64,000 bases of DNA from Hydractinia symbiolongicarpus. Lineage: Eukaryota > Cnidaria > Hydrozoa > Anthoathecata > Hydractiniidae. The notes beneath the pieces are model-generated. The model had not been told where the DNA came from, searched no databases, and was given only the letters and a program-made list of their open reading frames with translations. The translations under genes were made by a program, and so were the position numbers. Positions 13,301-22,410 of this stretch are shown here, one piece after another. Positions within the stretch are counted from its first letter, which is position 1. Each line of letters begins with the position of its first letter. The stretch covers positions 22,979,501-23,043,500 of the forward strand of contig NC_079881.1 in the NCBI RefSeq assembly GCF_029227915.1. The letters run 5' to 3'.

Positions 13301-16300
13301 AGCCAATTGGTCTCCAAGGAATAACTTTCTTCTTAATTTGACGTGTGTGCTGGAATTCAGCGATTACATTAGGCTCTGTGGTAGCGCTTTGTTAAAAAAT
13401 TTAGATAAATAAGTCTTTTCTAACTGTGGGACCAATCCTGGCCGTTATCGCGCATTGAAGAATTAGAGACTGCTTCGAAAACTACATTTCATTGACTTTC
13501 TAGCGGCATAAATCCGTTTGAGTTTCAATAGTGGCCTCACATATTCGTACCAACATGTATTTAGTGATTTTCTTCCAATATTACTAAGTTGTATTGCTTT
13601 TAACAGTGAAACGATTGACTGTGGGAATTAATTGAACTGATTCTGGACTGTGACCTCATAAATTTCATAAATGAGCCAATTGGTCTCCAAGCAATAACAT
13701 TCTTCTTAATTTGACATGATTGCTGGATTTCAGCGATTACATTAGGCTCGGTGGTAGCGCTTTATTAAAAAATGTAGATAAATAAGTCTTCTCTTTCCGT
13801 GGGACCAATCCTGCCCGTTAGCACGCGCTAAATAAATAGGAACAGTTTCAAAAACTACATTTCATTGACTTTCTAGCGGCATAAATCCGTTTGAGTTTCA
13901 ACGGTTGCCTCACATATTCGTACCAACATGTATTTAGTGATTTTCTTCCAATATTACTAAGTTGTATTGCTTTTAACAGTGAAACGATTGACTGTGGGAA
14001 TTAATTGAACTGATTCTGGACTGTGACCTCATAAATGTGATAAATGAGCCAATTGGTCTCAAAGCAATAACATTCTTCTTAATTTGACATGATTGCTGGA
14101 ATTCAGCGATTTCATTAGGCTCTGTTGTAGCTCTTCATTTAAAATTTTAGATAAATAAGACTTTTCTTACTGTGGGACCAATCCTGGCCGTTAGTTCGCG
14201 CTGAAGAAATAGAGACAGTTGCAAAAACTGCATTTCATTGACTTTCTAAGGGTGTCAATCCGTTTGAGTTACAACGGTTGCGTCACATATTCGTACCAAC
14301 CTGTATTTAATGATTTTTTCCAATATTACTAAGTTGTATTGCTTTTAACAGTGAAACGATTGACTGGGGGAATTAATTGAACTGATTCTGGACTGTGACT
14401 TTATAAATGTGATAAATTAGCCAATTGGTCTCCAAGGAATAACTTTCTTCTTAATTTGACGTAAGTGCTGGAATTCAGCGATTACATTAGTCTCTGTGGT
14501 AGCGCTTTATTAAAAAATTTAGATAAATAAGTCTTTTTTTACTGTGGGACCAATCCTGGCCGTTAGCACGCGCTGAATAAATAGGAACAGTTTCAAAGAC
14601 TACATTTCATTGACTTTCTAGCGGTATAAATCCGTTTGAGTTACAACGGTTGCGTCACATATTCGTACCAACATGTATTTAACGATAGTATTCGGATATT
14701 ACTAGTTTGCATCGATTTTAACAGTGGAACGTTTGACTGTGGGACAAAATTGAACTGATTTGGGACTTTGACCTCATAAATGTGATAAATGAGCCAGTTT
14801 GACTACAAGAAATAACATTCTTCTTAATTTGACATGATTGCTGGAACTCAGCGATTACACTGGGCGCAATGGTAGCGCTTTATTAAAAAATTCAGATAAA
14901 TAAGTCATTTTTTACTGTGGAACCAATCCTAGCCGTTATCGCGCATTGAAGAATTAGAGACTGTTTCAAAAACTACATTTCATTGACTTTCTAGCGGCAT
15001 AAATCCGTTTGAGTTTCAACGGTTGCCTCACATATTCGTACCAACATGTATTTAGTGATTTTTTCCAATATTACTAAGTTGTATTGCTTTTAACAGTAAA
15101 ACGATTGACGGTGGGAATTAATTGAACTGATGCTGGACTGTGACTTTATAAATGTGATAAATGAGCCAATTGGTCTCCAAGGAATAACTTTCTTCTTAAT
15201 TTGACGTGAGTGCTGGAATTCACCGATTACATTAGGCTCTGTGGTAGCGCTTTATTAAAAAATTTAGATAAATAAGTCTTTTCTTACTGTGGGACCAATC
15301 CTGGCCGTTAGCACTCGCTGAATAAATAAGAACAGTTTCAAAGACTACATTTCATTGACTTTTTAGCGTTATAAATCCGTTTGAGTTACAACGGTTGCGT
15401 CACATATTCGTACCAACATGTATTTAGCGATAGTATTCGGATATTACTAGGTTGCATCGCTTTTAACAGTGAAACGTTTTACTGTGGGACTTAATTGAAC
15501 TGATTTTGGAGATTGACATTATAAATGTGATAAAAAAGCCAATTTGACTACAAGAAATAACAGTCTTCTTAATTTGACATCATTACTGGAACTCAGCGAT
15601 TACACTGGGCGCTGAGGTAGCGCTGTGTTAAAAAAATTAAGATAAATAAGTCATTCTTTACTGTGGGACCAATCCTGGCCGTTATCGCGCATTGAAGAAT
15701 TAGAGACTGTTTTGAAAACTACATTTCATTGACTTTCTAGCGGCATAAATCCGTTTGAGTTTCAACAGTTGCCTCACATATTCGTACCAACATGTATTTA
15801 GTGATTTTCTTCCAATATTACTAAGTTGTATTGCTTTTAACAGTGAAACGATTGACTGTGGGAATTAATTGAATTGATTCTGGACTGTGACCTCATAAAT
15901 GTGATAAATGAGCCAATTGGTCTCCAAGCAATAACATTCTTCTTAATTTGACATGATTGCTGGAATTCAGCGATTACATTAGGCTCTGTCGTAGCGGTTT
16001 ATTTAGAAACTTAGATAAATAAGTCGCGCAGAATAAATAAGAACAGTTTCAAAGACTACATTTCATTGACTTTTTAGCGTTATAAATCCGTTTGAGTTAC
16101 AACGGTTGCGTCACATATTCGTACCAACATGTATTTAGAGATTTTTTCAAATATTACTAAGTTGCATTGCTTTTAACAGTGAAACGATTGACTGTGGGAA
16201 TTAATTGAACTGATTCTGGACTGTGACTTTATAAATGTGATAAATGAGCCAATTGGTCTCCAAGGAATAACTTTCTTCTTAATTTGACGTGAGTGCTGGA

Positions 16301-16860
16301 ATTCAGCGATTACATTAGGCTCTGTGGTAGCGCTTTATTAAAAAATTTAGATAAATAAGTCTTTTCTTACTGTGGGACCAATCCTGGCCGTTATCGTGCA
16401 TTGAAGAATTAGAGACTGTTTCGAAAACTACATTTCATTGACTTTCCAGCGGCATAAATCCGTTTGAGTTTCAACAGTTGCCTCACATATTCGTACCAAC
16501 ATGTATTTAGTGATTTCCTTCCAATATTACTAAGTTGTATTGCTTTTAACAGTGAAACGATTGACTGTGGGAATTAATTGAAGTGATTCTGGACTGTGAC
16601 CTCATAAATGTGATAAATGAGCCAATTGGTCTCCAAGCAATAACATTCTTCTTAATTTGACATGATTGCTGGAATTCAGCGATTTCATTAGGCTCTGTTG
16701 TTTAAGTTACAAGGGTTGCGTCACATATTCGTACCAACATGTATTTAGTGATTTTTTCCAATATTTCTAAGTTGTATTGCTTTTAACAGTAAAACGATTG
16801 ACTGTGGGAATTAGTTGAACTGATTCTGGACTGTGACTTTATAAATGTGATAAATGAGCC

Positions 16861-16864
16861 AATT
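16861..16864. repeat. Target-site duplication, left copy (AATT)
   Basis: AATT immediately precedes the left inverted repeat. The matching empty site in the other 7.1-kb unit reads GAGCCAATTGGTATCC at 9754-9769. The filled site reads CCAATT, element, AATTGG, so four bases were added. Because the target is a palindrome, a 2-bp AT duplication with an element starting TCCCC and ending GGGGA explains the data equally well. Confidence 0.85.
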
Positions 16865-16915
16865 CCCCGTTCCCTCTATACGGCTAATTCGCAATGCATT
16901 ATGGTAGTTGTATTC
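16865..16915 (+). repeat. Left terminal inverted repeat (51 bp)
   Basis: It begins CCCCGTTCCCTCTATACGGC and ends TAGTTGTATTC. It is identical over all 51 bases to the reverse complement of 19657-19707; the arms diverge at the next base. It contains TCTATACGG, which is TATA-like. It lies 209 bp upstream of the SWIM-protein ATG, so it could contribute promoter elements, but that is inference. Confidence 0.97.
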
Positions 16916-17124
16916 TACAGTTTTCCCTCCCAGAAGCGAGAGTTTGTAAATAAATAACAGCATTCTTTTTATTGTGGCGATAATAACAAAAAGCCGTTAT
17001 TGTTTGTGATAATTTTCAAATCTCCTCAAGAAAATCATTATCTCCCTTATCCAAAACCCGTGTTATTGATGTAAACATTTAAATATTGTTAGTTAGTGAG
17101 GTTTTAGGAGTGAAAGAAGTCGAA
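16916..17124 (+). promoter_or_regulatory. Element 5' leader upstream of the SWIM gene
   Basis: This is 209 bp of non-coding sequence between the left inverted repeat and the chosen ATG. It holds a small hairpin (AATAAC, 8-base loop, GTTATT) near 16984-17003 and an in-frame stop TAA at 17080-17082 that bounds the reading frame. An ATG inside the inverted repeat (16901) opens a frame that closes after 18 codons. GTTTTAG at about 17101-17107 could act as a splice acceptor, so an upstream exon is possible but not demonstrable. Confidence 0.5.
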
Positions 17125-17958
17125 ATGGAAGTAATAAATAAGGATACAGATTTAGATATAATTTTAAGCTCTACAGATCTTGGGCCTAGCTTTTCTCAAA
17201 GCTCTTGTGTGGTACCAAGACCTGTTTTTAAAGAATTAACAAATGCCGAGAGGGACGAAGAAGTGGAGGAAAGAACACACGAAGATATAAGTCAATGGTC
17301 AACTGATCTTGCAGCTATGCCTTCGATCACCCAGGAGAAAATTCACCAATATTTAGTTCTTGGAAATAGCTGTGATAGCAAGCCGAAGGGTGCTACAAAG
17401 CATAAAATTCTTGGATACCAACTATTCAAGGAGAGCTACGTGAAGAAAGTGAGAGTTAAAAGTAATGTTATGGCTGAAAAATTAACTTTTCTTGTGAAAT
17501 GTTTTGTAGCTGCTTCCATGAAAAGAGAAAAATATTCTGTTTATGTCCACCTGTGTCAAAGAAGTGGTGATATTTTGTATGCGAAATGTTTATGTAAAGC
17601 TGGAGCAGGAGGATGCTGTAAGCATGTCGCAGCAGTTCTATTTCAATTGGTTGAATACAAACAGTTGGACTTAAAAATTGTCCCTGATGACAAGACATGC
17701 ACAGATTTGTTACAAAAATGGCATGTACCTGGAGAAAGTGCAAATTCTGCACCAATAAAATTTTCTGCAATGGCATTCGAGAAAGCAGACCTTACGAAAG
17801 ACACAAATGAAAGTCGCAAAAGACCGTTGGTCACAGGAAATAGAAAATTTTGTTCTACACCACTGTTTGCGAAATGGAACAGAATTACTTTGCCTGAGCT
17901 AACACACTTTTATTTCACTTTCATGCACAGCAACATTACAGAACAACAGTGTGAGTAA
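17125..17958 (+). CDS. SWIM zinc-finger protein of ISL2EU-like transposon, lacks YqaJ domain
   Basis: This 277-aa frame starts at the first in-frame ATG (17125); the frame opens slightly earlier, after the TAA at 17080, without an ATG. The N-terminal 50 residues are acidic and Ser-rich. Residues about 60-150 resemble the conserved region that precedes the finger in transposon SWIM proteins. The SWIM motif is CLCKAGAGGCCKH, with Cys155, Cys157, Cys165 and His167 as the CxC...CxH zinc ligands. A tract with LLQKWHVP follows, and the frame then ends about 110 residues after the finger. Family members normally continue into a YqaJ-type exonuclease, which is missing here. The SWIM finger likely binds DNA or protein in the nucleus, and a role in transposition is inferred. 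The gene converges on the transposase gene, 90 bp away. The C-terminal 25 residues look unlike the family and may be read-through after a deletion or splice site. Confidence 0.8.
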   Translation: MEVINKDTDLDIILSSTDLGPSFSQSSCVVPRPVFKELTNAERDEEVEERTHEDISQWSTDLAAMPSITQEKIHQYLVLGNSCDSKPKGATKHKILGYQLFKESYVKKVRVKSNVMAEKLTFLVKCFVAASMKREKYSVYVHLCQRSGDILYAKCLCKAGAGGCCKHVAAVLFQLVEYKQLDLKIVPDDKTCTDLLQKWHVPGESANSAPIKFSAMAFEKADLTKDTNESRKRPLVTGNRKFCSTPLFAKWNRITLPELTHFYFTFMHSNITEQQCE

Positions 17959-17963
17959 ATAAA
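17958..17963 (+). terminator. Poly(A) signal AATAAA overlapping the SWIM gene stop
   Basis: AATAAA starts on the last base of the TAA stop codon (17956-17958). A T/GT-rich stretch follows at about 17965-18000 (TTGTTT, ATTGTTTTGTCTTT), as expected downstream of a cleavage site. The 3' UTR would be very short. The 90-bp gap to the opposing gene leaves little room for separate terminators. Confidence 0.55.
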
Positions 17964-18009
17964 ATTGTTTCCTCACAATATTGTTTTGTCTTTATATTTC
18001 ATGATCTAG

Positions 18010-18027
18010 TATATATATATATATATA
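18010..18027. repeat. (TA)9 microsatellite between the convergent genes
   Basis: An 18-bp pure TA run lies in the 90-bp spacer between the two gene ends. It is the only simple repeat inside the element. If part of the SWIM gene was lost, this AT-rich spacer is near the likely breakpoint, but no junction can be proven. Confidence 0.9.
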
Positions 18028-18048
18028 GTGTACGAAAGTTTATAATTT

Positions 18049-19620
18049 TTAGTCATTCGTATTTACATCTGGTACCAACTGTGGTAAAAAATTAACTAAA
18101 TAACAACAAATAACCCATATCTTATTGAGTTCAGCAGCCATTGATAGTTTGAAAACTGTTTGTAAAATTCTGTAATTTTTTATACGTTCGATTGCTCGTT
18201 CGACATGTACACGTACAGATGCTATTCTTCTAGTTTCGTTTTCCTCTAATAAACTTAGCTGAGGTTTTCCATCTAAAAATGGTGGAATATTTAATGTTAC
18301 TCCATCAGGTAAATCTTCCTCGAGCTCAAATCCTCTATCAGCCATCACAGAATCCCCAGGCTCTAGCAAATCGTATATACCACTATCTTTTGTTATTCGT
18401 TTATCCGAAAAGCGTCCACCATACAAATCAGAGACAAATGTCACTGATCCATCAGGAGCTATTCCGACTAATCCTTTTGCTGTATTATGGTGTTTGTAAT
18501 TTGAAAAGGTACTGGACTGTGTGCGATATGACGTAGGCATTTCCACAAATACTTCTGTACAATCTAATATGACACGGGTATTTGGGTAACTTTTTTGAAA
18601 ACATTTCGGCATTCTATTTTGTACTGTTTCTTTTGAAGCCCATATTGGAAGCATACGGAATTGTGAATGTAAAAAATCTGTCCATGTAATCAATATTCTG
18701 CTTATGTGACTTGTCGACATATTAAATCGAACAGCCATATCTTCTAACAAAAGTCCACATCGAATTCGAACCAGTATCATAAAGAATTCTTCTTCTGCGC
18801 TCAATGATCGTGATCGGCCTCGTTTTGTAGAGTTTATATTTTTTGTATTTTCAGTGTTAGTATTTGAACCCCAATATATTAGTTTATTTGCAGCTGGTTG
18901 TAAATATTCTAAAACTGCTTTGAATAATTTATAAGATTCGAATCCGGTATAAAACTTAAAGTGTGCTTCATTGTGTTTAAACCGGTCAATTGAAAATGCT
19001 ATGTCACTTATAGTGGCTTGTTGTTTTTCAATAGTTTGATCAAGTTCCTTTTCATGAATTCTCATACAACTAATTTCGGCTCTCAATTTTTCCAACTCTT
19101 GTTTTAACTCTTCCTCCACAGATAATTCTGCAGCAATGTCATTTGTCGTAGCCCTCACAGGAGAAAATAGTTGCAATTTACAGTTTGTACTGTTGAGAGT
19201 TTTTCTTGGTTTGCTAGCTGTTGGTTTGATAGTTTTTGGGACTATTGTGGGAACATTGTTCATATATGTCTTCTTTCCACCAGTGAAATGAACAGAGCAA
19301 ACTCTATGCGATGTAGAAGGTACAAAATCCTTTCTACTGATCATAAAAAGCCATTTCTTTCGAAGCTCTGAGTCTTTAGGAATGACATAAAAAGATAAGT
19401 CTGGATTCTTCTTTGAGTTGTTTTGACAGAGAGGTACACAGCAAGTTATCCCTCCTCCTTTACTTTTAGCTTGCAATAAAAAGCTTGAACTTGATGAAAA
19501 GTTTGAGCCAATGCTTGCAGGAGAGCCCAAGTTTTGAAAAAAACTGTTGTCTTGATTAGAATTTTGTATATCGCTTTGGTTTTGAGTAGAATTAAGGATG
19601 AAGTGTACTTGTTCGGCCAT
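18049..19620 (-). CDS. THAP-DDE transposase (DDE_Tnp_4 / ISL2EU-like)
   Basis: This is an intact 523-aa frame from ATG 19620 (context AAAATGG, a good animal start) to TAA 18049. The frame also opens at ATG 19671 inside the inverted repeat, which would add 17 residues. Order: a Ser/Asn/Gln-rich leader (about 11-48); a THAP C2CH finger (about 58-128) with Cys60, Cys65, Cys108, His111, Trp90 and the closing VPTIVP; a basic linker; a Glu/Lys-rich coiled coil (about 167-205); a helix-turn-helix (about 273-323); and a DDE nuclease (about 346-508). The catalytic residues are Asp353 in VILDCTEV, Asp428 in VMADRGF and Glu474 in HVERAIERIKNYRIL. No stop or frameshift is visible. It would bind the element ends and catalyse cut-and-paste transposition in the nucleus. 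Its leader starts next to the right inverted repeat, so that repeat may hold its promoter. Confidence 0.93.
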   Translation of the reverse strand: MAEQVHFILNSTQNQSDIQNSNQDNSFFQNLGSPASIGSNFSSSSSFLLQAKSKGGGITCCVPLCQNNSKKNPDLSFYVIPKDSELRKKWLFMISRKDFVPSTSHRVCSVHFTGGKKTYMNNVPTIVPKTIKPTASKPRKTLNSTNCKLQLFSPVRATTNDIAAELSVEEELKQELEKLRAEISCMRIHEKELDQTIEKQQATISDIAFSIDRFKHNEAHFKFYTGFESYKLFKAVLEYLQPAANKLIYWGSNTNTENTKNINSTKRGRSRSLSAEEEFFMILVRIRCGLLLEDMAVRFNMSTSHISRILITWTDFLHSQFRMLPIWASKETVQNRMPKCFQKSYPNTRVILDCTEVFVEMPTSYRTQSSTFSNYKHHNTAKGLVGIAPDGSVTFVSDLYGGRFSDKRITKDSGIYDLLEPGDSVMADRGFELEEDLPDGVTLNIPPFLDGKPQLSLLEENETRRIASVRVHVERAIERIKNYRILQTVFKLSMAAELNKIWVICCYLVNFLPQLVPDVNTND

Positions 19621-19656
19621 TTTTGTTACTACGAATGGTTTGTTTACGTTTTCGCG

Positions 19657-19707
19657 GAATACAACTACCATAATGCATTGCGAATTAGCCGTATAGAGGG
19701 AACGGGG
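19657..19707 (-). repeat. Right terminal inverted repeat (51 bp)
   Basis: It is the perfect inverted copy of 16865-16915, ending in ACGGGG at the satellite junction. It lies only 36 bp upstream of the preferred transposase ATG and contains the alternative upstream ATG (19669-19671), so up to five codons of the transposase frame lie within the repeat itself. Confidence 0.97.
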
Positions 19708-19711
19708 AATT
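19708..19711. repeat. Target-site duplication, right copy (AATT)
   Basis: AATT follows the right inverted repeat and continues as GGTATCCAAGG, exactly the sequence that follows AATT in the empty site at 9759-9762. The satellite resumes in phase, so no flanking bases were lost at insertion. Confidence 0.85.
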
Positions 19712-20175
19712 GGTATCCAAGGAATAACTTTCTTCTTAATTTGACGTGAGTGCTGGAATTCAGCGATTACATTAGGCTCTGTCGTAGCGCTTTATTTAAA
19801 AACTTAGATAAATAAGTCTTTTCTTACTGTGGGACCAATCCTGGCCGTTAGCACGCGCTGAATAAATAGGAACAGTTTCAAAGACTACATTTCATTGACA
19901 TTCTAGCGGTATAAATCCGTTTGAGTTACAACTGTTGCGTCACATATTCGTACCAACATGTATTTAGCGATAGCATTCGGATATCACCAGTTTGCATCGA
20001 TTTTAACATTGAAACGTTTGACTGTGGGACAAAATTGAACTGATTTTGGACTTTGACCTTATAAATGTGATAAATGAGCCAGTTTGACTACAAGAAATAA
20101 CATTCTTCTTAATTTGACTTATTTTGATTTGATTTGGCAAAAATCCGTTTGAGTTTCAACGGTTGCCTCACATAT

Positions 20176-22410
20176 TCGTACCAACATGTATTTAGTGATT
20201 TTCTTCCAATATTACTAAGTTGTATTGCTTGTAACAGTGAAGCGATTGACTGTGGGAATTAATTGAACTGATTCTGGACTGTGACTTTATAAATGTGATC
20301 AATGAGCCAATTGGTCTCCAAGGAATAAATTTCTTCTTAATTTGACGTGAGTGCTGGAATTCAGCGATTACCTTAAGCTCTGTGGTAGCGCTTTATTAAA
20401 AAATTTAGATAAATAAGTCTTTTCTTACTGTGGGACCAATCCTGGCCGTTAGCACTCGCTAAATAAATAAGAACAGTTTCAAGGACTAAATTTCATTGAC
20501 TTTTTAGCGTTATAAATCCGTTTGAGTTACAACGGTTGCGTCACATATTCGTACCAACATGTATTTAGTGATTTTTTCCAATATTACTAAGTTGTATCGC
20601 TTTCAACAGTGCAACAATTGACTGTGGGACTTAATTGAACTGATTTTGGACTTTGACCTTATAAATGTTATAAAGGAGACATTTTGACTACAAGAAGTAA
20701 CATTCTTCTTAATTTGAAATAATTGCTGGAACTCAGTGATTACACTGGGCGCTGTGGTAGCGCTTTATTTAAAAATTAAGTTAAGTAAGTCATTTTTCTC
20801 TGTGGGACCAATCCTAGCCGTTTTCGCGCAATGAAGAAATAGATACAGTTTCAAAAACTACATTTCATTGACTTTCTAACGGTGTCATACCGTTTGAGTT
20901 ACAACGGTTGCGTCACATATTCGTACCAACATGTATTTAGTGATTTTCTTTCGATATTACTAAGTTGTATTGCTTTTAACAGTGAAACGATTGACTGTGG
21001 GAATTAATTGAGCTGATTCTGGACTGTGACTTTATAAATGTCATAAATGAGCCAATTGGTCTCCAAGGAATAACTTTCTTCTTAATTTGACGTGAGTGCT
21101 GGAATTCAGCGATTACATTAGGCTCTGTGGTAGCGCTTTATTAAAAAATTATATAAATAAGTCTTTTCTTACTGTGGGACCAATCCTGGCCGTTAGCACG
21201 CGCTGAATAAATAGGAACAGTTTCAAAGACTACATTTCATTGACTTTCTAACGGTGTCAATCCGTTTGAGTTACAACGGTTGCCTCATATCTTCGTACCA
21301 ACATGTATTTAGTGATTTTCTTCCAATATTACTAAGTTGTATTGCTTTTAACAGTGAAGCGATTGACTGTGGGAATTAATTGAACTGATTCTGGACTGTG
21401 ACTTTATAAATGTGATCAATAAGCCAATTGGTCTGCAAGGAATAAATTTCTTCTTAATTTGACGTGAGTGCTGGAATTCAGCGATTACCTTAAGCTCTGT
21501 GGTAGCGCTTTATTAAAAAATTTAGATGAATAAGTCTTTTCTTACTGTGGGACCAATCCTGGCCGTTAGCACTCGCTGAATAAATAAGAACAGTTTCAAG
21601 GACTAAATTTCATTGACTTTCTAACGGTGTCAATCCGTTTGAGTTACAACGGTTGCGTCACATATTCGTACCAACATGTATTTAGTGATTTTTTCCAATA
21701 TTACTAAGTTGTATCGCTTTCAACAGTGCAACAATTGACTGTGGGACTTAATTGAACTGATTTTGGACTTTGACCTTATAAATGTTATAAAGGAGACATT
21801 TTGACTACAAGAAGTAACATTCTTCTTAATTTGAAATAATTGCTGGAACTCAGTGATTACACTGGGCGCTGTGGTAGCGCTTTATTTAAAAATTAAGTTA
21901 AGTAAGTCATTTTTTACTGTGGGACCAATCCTAGCCGTTTTCGCGCAATGAAGAAATAGAGACAGTTTCAAAAACTACATTTCATTGACTTTCTAACGGT
22001 GTCATACCGTTTGAGTTACAACGGTTGCGTCACATATTCGTACCAACATGTATTTAGTGATTTTCTTTCGATATTACTAAGTTGTACTGCTTTTAACAGT
22101 GAAACGATTGACTGTGGGAATTAATTGAGCTGATTCTGGACTGTGACTTTATAAATGTCATAAATGAGCCAATTGGTCTCCAAGGAATAACTTTCTTCTT
22201 AATTTGACGTGAGTGCTGGAATTCAGCGATTACATTAGGCTCTGTGGTAGCGCTTTATTAAAAAATTATATAAATAAGTCTTTTCTTACTGTGGGACCAA
22301 TCCTGGCCGTTAGCACGCGCTGAATAAATAGGAACAGTTTCAAAGACTACATTTCATTGACTTTCTAACGGTGTCAATCCGTTTGAGTTACAACGGTTGC
22401 GTCACATATT
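20176..22410 (+). repeat. Trimer higher-order repeat, two units of 1117 bp
   Basis: Shared private variants recur at offset 1117: GTGATCAAT (20297 and 21414), GATTACCTTAAGCTC, and AATGTTATAAAGGAGAC (20664 and 21781). Each unit holds three monomers, one of them type B. The edges are approximate. Confidence 0.8.

Larger units (their letters stand above)
1..16864 (+). repeat. Tandem satellite array, 372-bp monomer (left part)
   Basis: This stretch is entirely head-to-tail copies of a roughly 372-bp AT-rich unit, easily phased on the recurring TTCTTCTTAATTTGAC (for example at 373, 709, 1454 and 1826). Nearly every copy carries GGAATTC, the palindrome AGCGCT in GTAGCGCTTT, CACATATTCGTACCAACATG, GACTGTGGGA and GAGCCAATTGG. 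Most copies are type A; 336-bp short forms are interspersed. I saw no long open frame, no RNA gene and no non-satellite insertion before 16865. About 47 monomers are present. The array begins before the window. The function is unknown; a centromeric or pericentromeric role is only an inference from the structure. Confidence 0.97.
16865..19707. mobile_element. Complete ISL2EU-like DNA transposon, 2843 bp
   Basis: The element is bounded by perfect 51-bp inverted repeats and a short target duplication, and it splits a satellite monomer cleanly. It carries two convergent genes: a plus-strand SWIM zinc-finger protein and a minus-strand transposase with an N-terminal THAP finger and a DDE domain of the DDE_Tnp_4 type. 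This pairing is known from ISL2EU elements of metazoans, usually with a YqaJ-type nuclease fused behind the SWIM finger; here that domain is absent. Identical inverted repeats and an open transposase frame point to a recent insertion. An alternative placement in a neighbouring PIF/Harbinger-like group cannot be excluded without a phylogeny. Confidence 0.93.
10227..20175 (+). repeat. 7.1-kb higher-order unit, copy 2, interrupted by transposon
   Basis: This is the tandem partner of the block at 3125-10226. Up to 16864 it aligns at offset 7102. After the transposon it aligns at offset 9949, which is 7102 plus the 2843-bp element plus 4 bp of target duplication. Both truncated marker monomers of copy 1 (9544-9780 and 10154-10380) recur here. 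Copy 1 has an uninterrupted site at 9759-9762, giving a clean empty-site comparison. Confidence 0.9.

Noticed and set aside
17086-17124. Extended start of the SWIM protein at TTG 17086
   Set aside because: A TTG start is unlikely for a eukaryotic gene; the first ATG at 17125 was chosen.
17468-17776. Minus-strand frame of about 100 codons inside the SWIM gene
   Set aside because: It lies wholly antisense to a recognisable protein and shows no domain of its own; it is a shadow frame.
17643-17834. Second minus-strand frame in the SWIM gene
   Set aside because: It is short, antisense and without motif.
18279-18536. Plus-strand frame of 85 codons
   Set aside because: It is antisense to the DDE domain of the transposase; no signal of its own.
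19171-19371. Plus-strand frame of 66 codons
   Set aside because: It is antisense to the THAP region and is a chance frame.
19534-19749. Plus-strand frame of 71 codons crossing the right end of the element
   Set aside because: It runs from antisense transposase through the inverted repeat into satellite; an accidental fusion frame.
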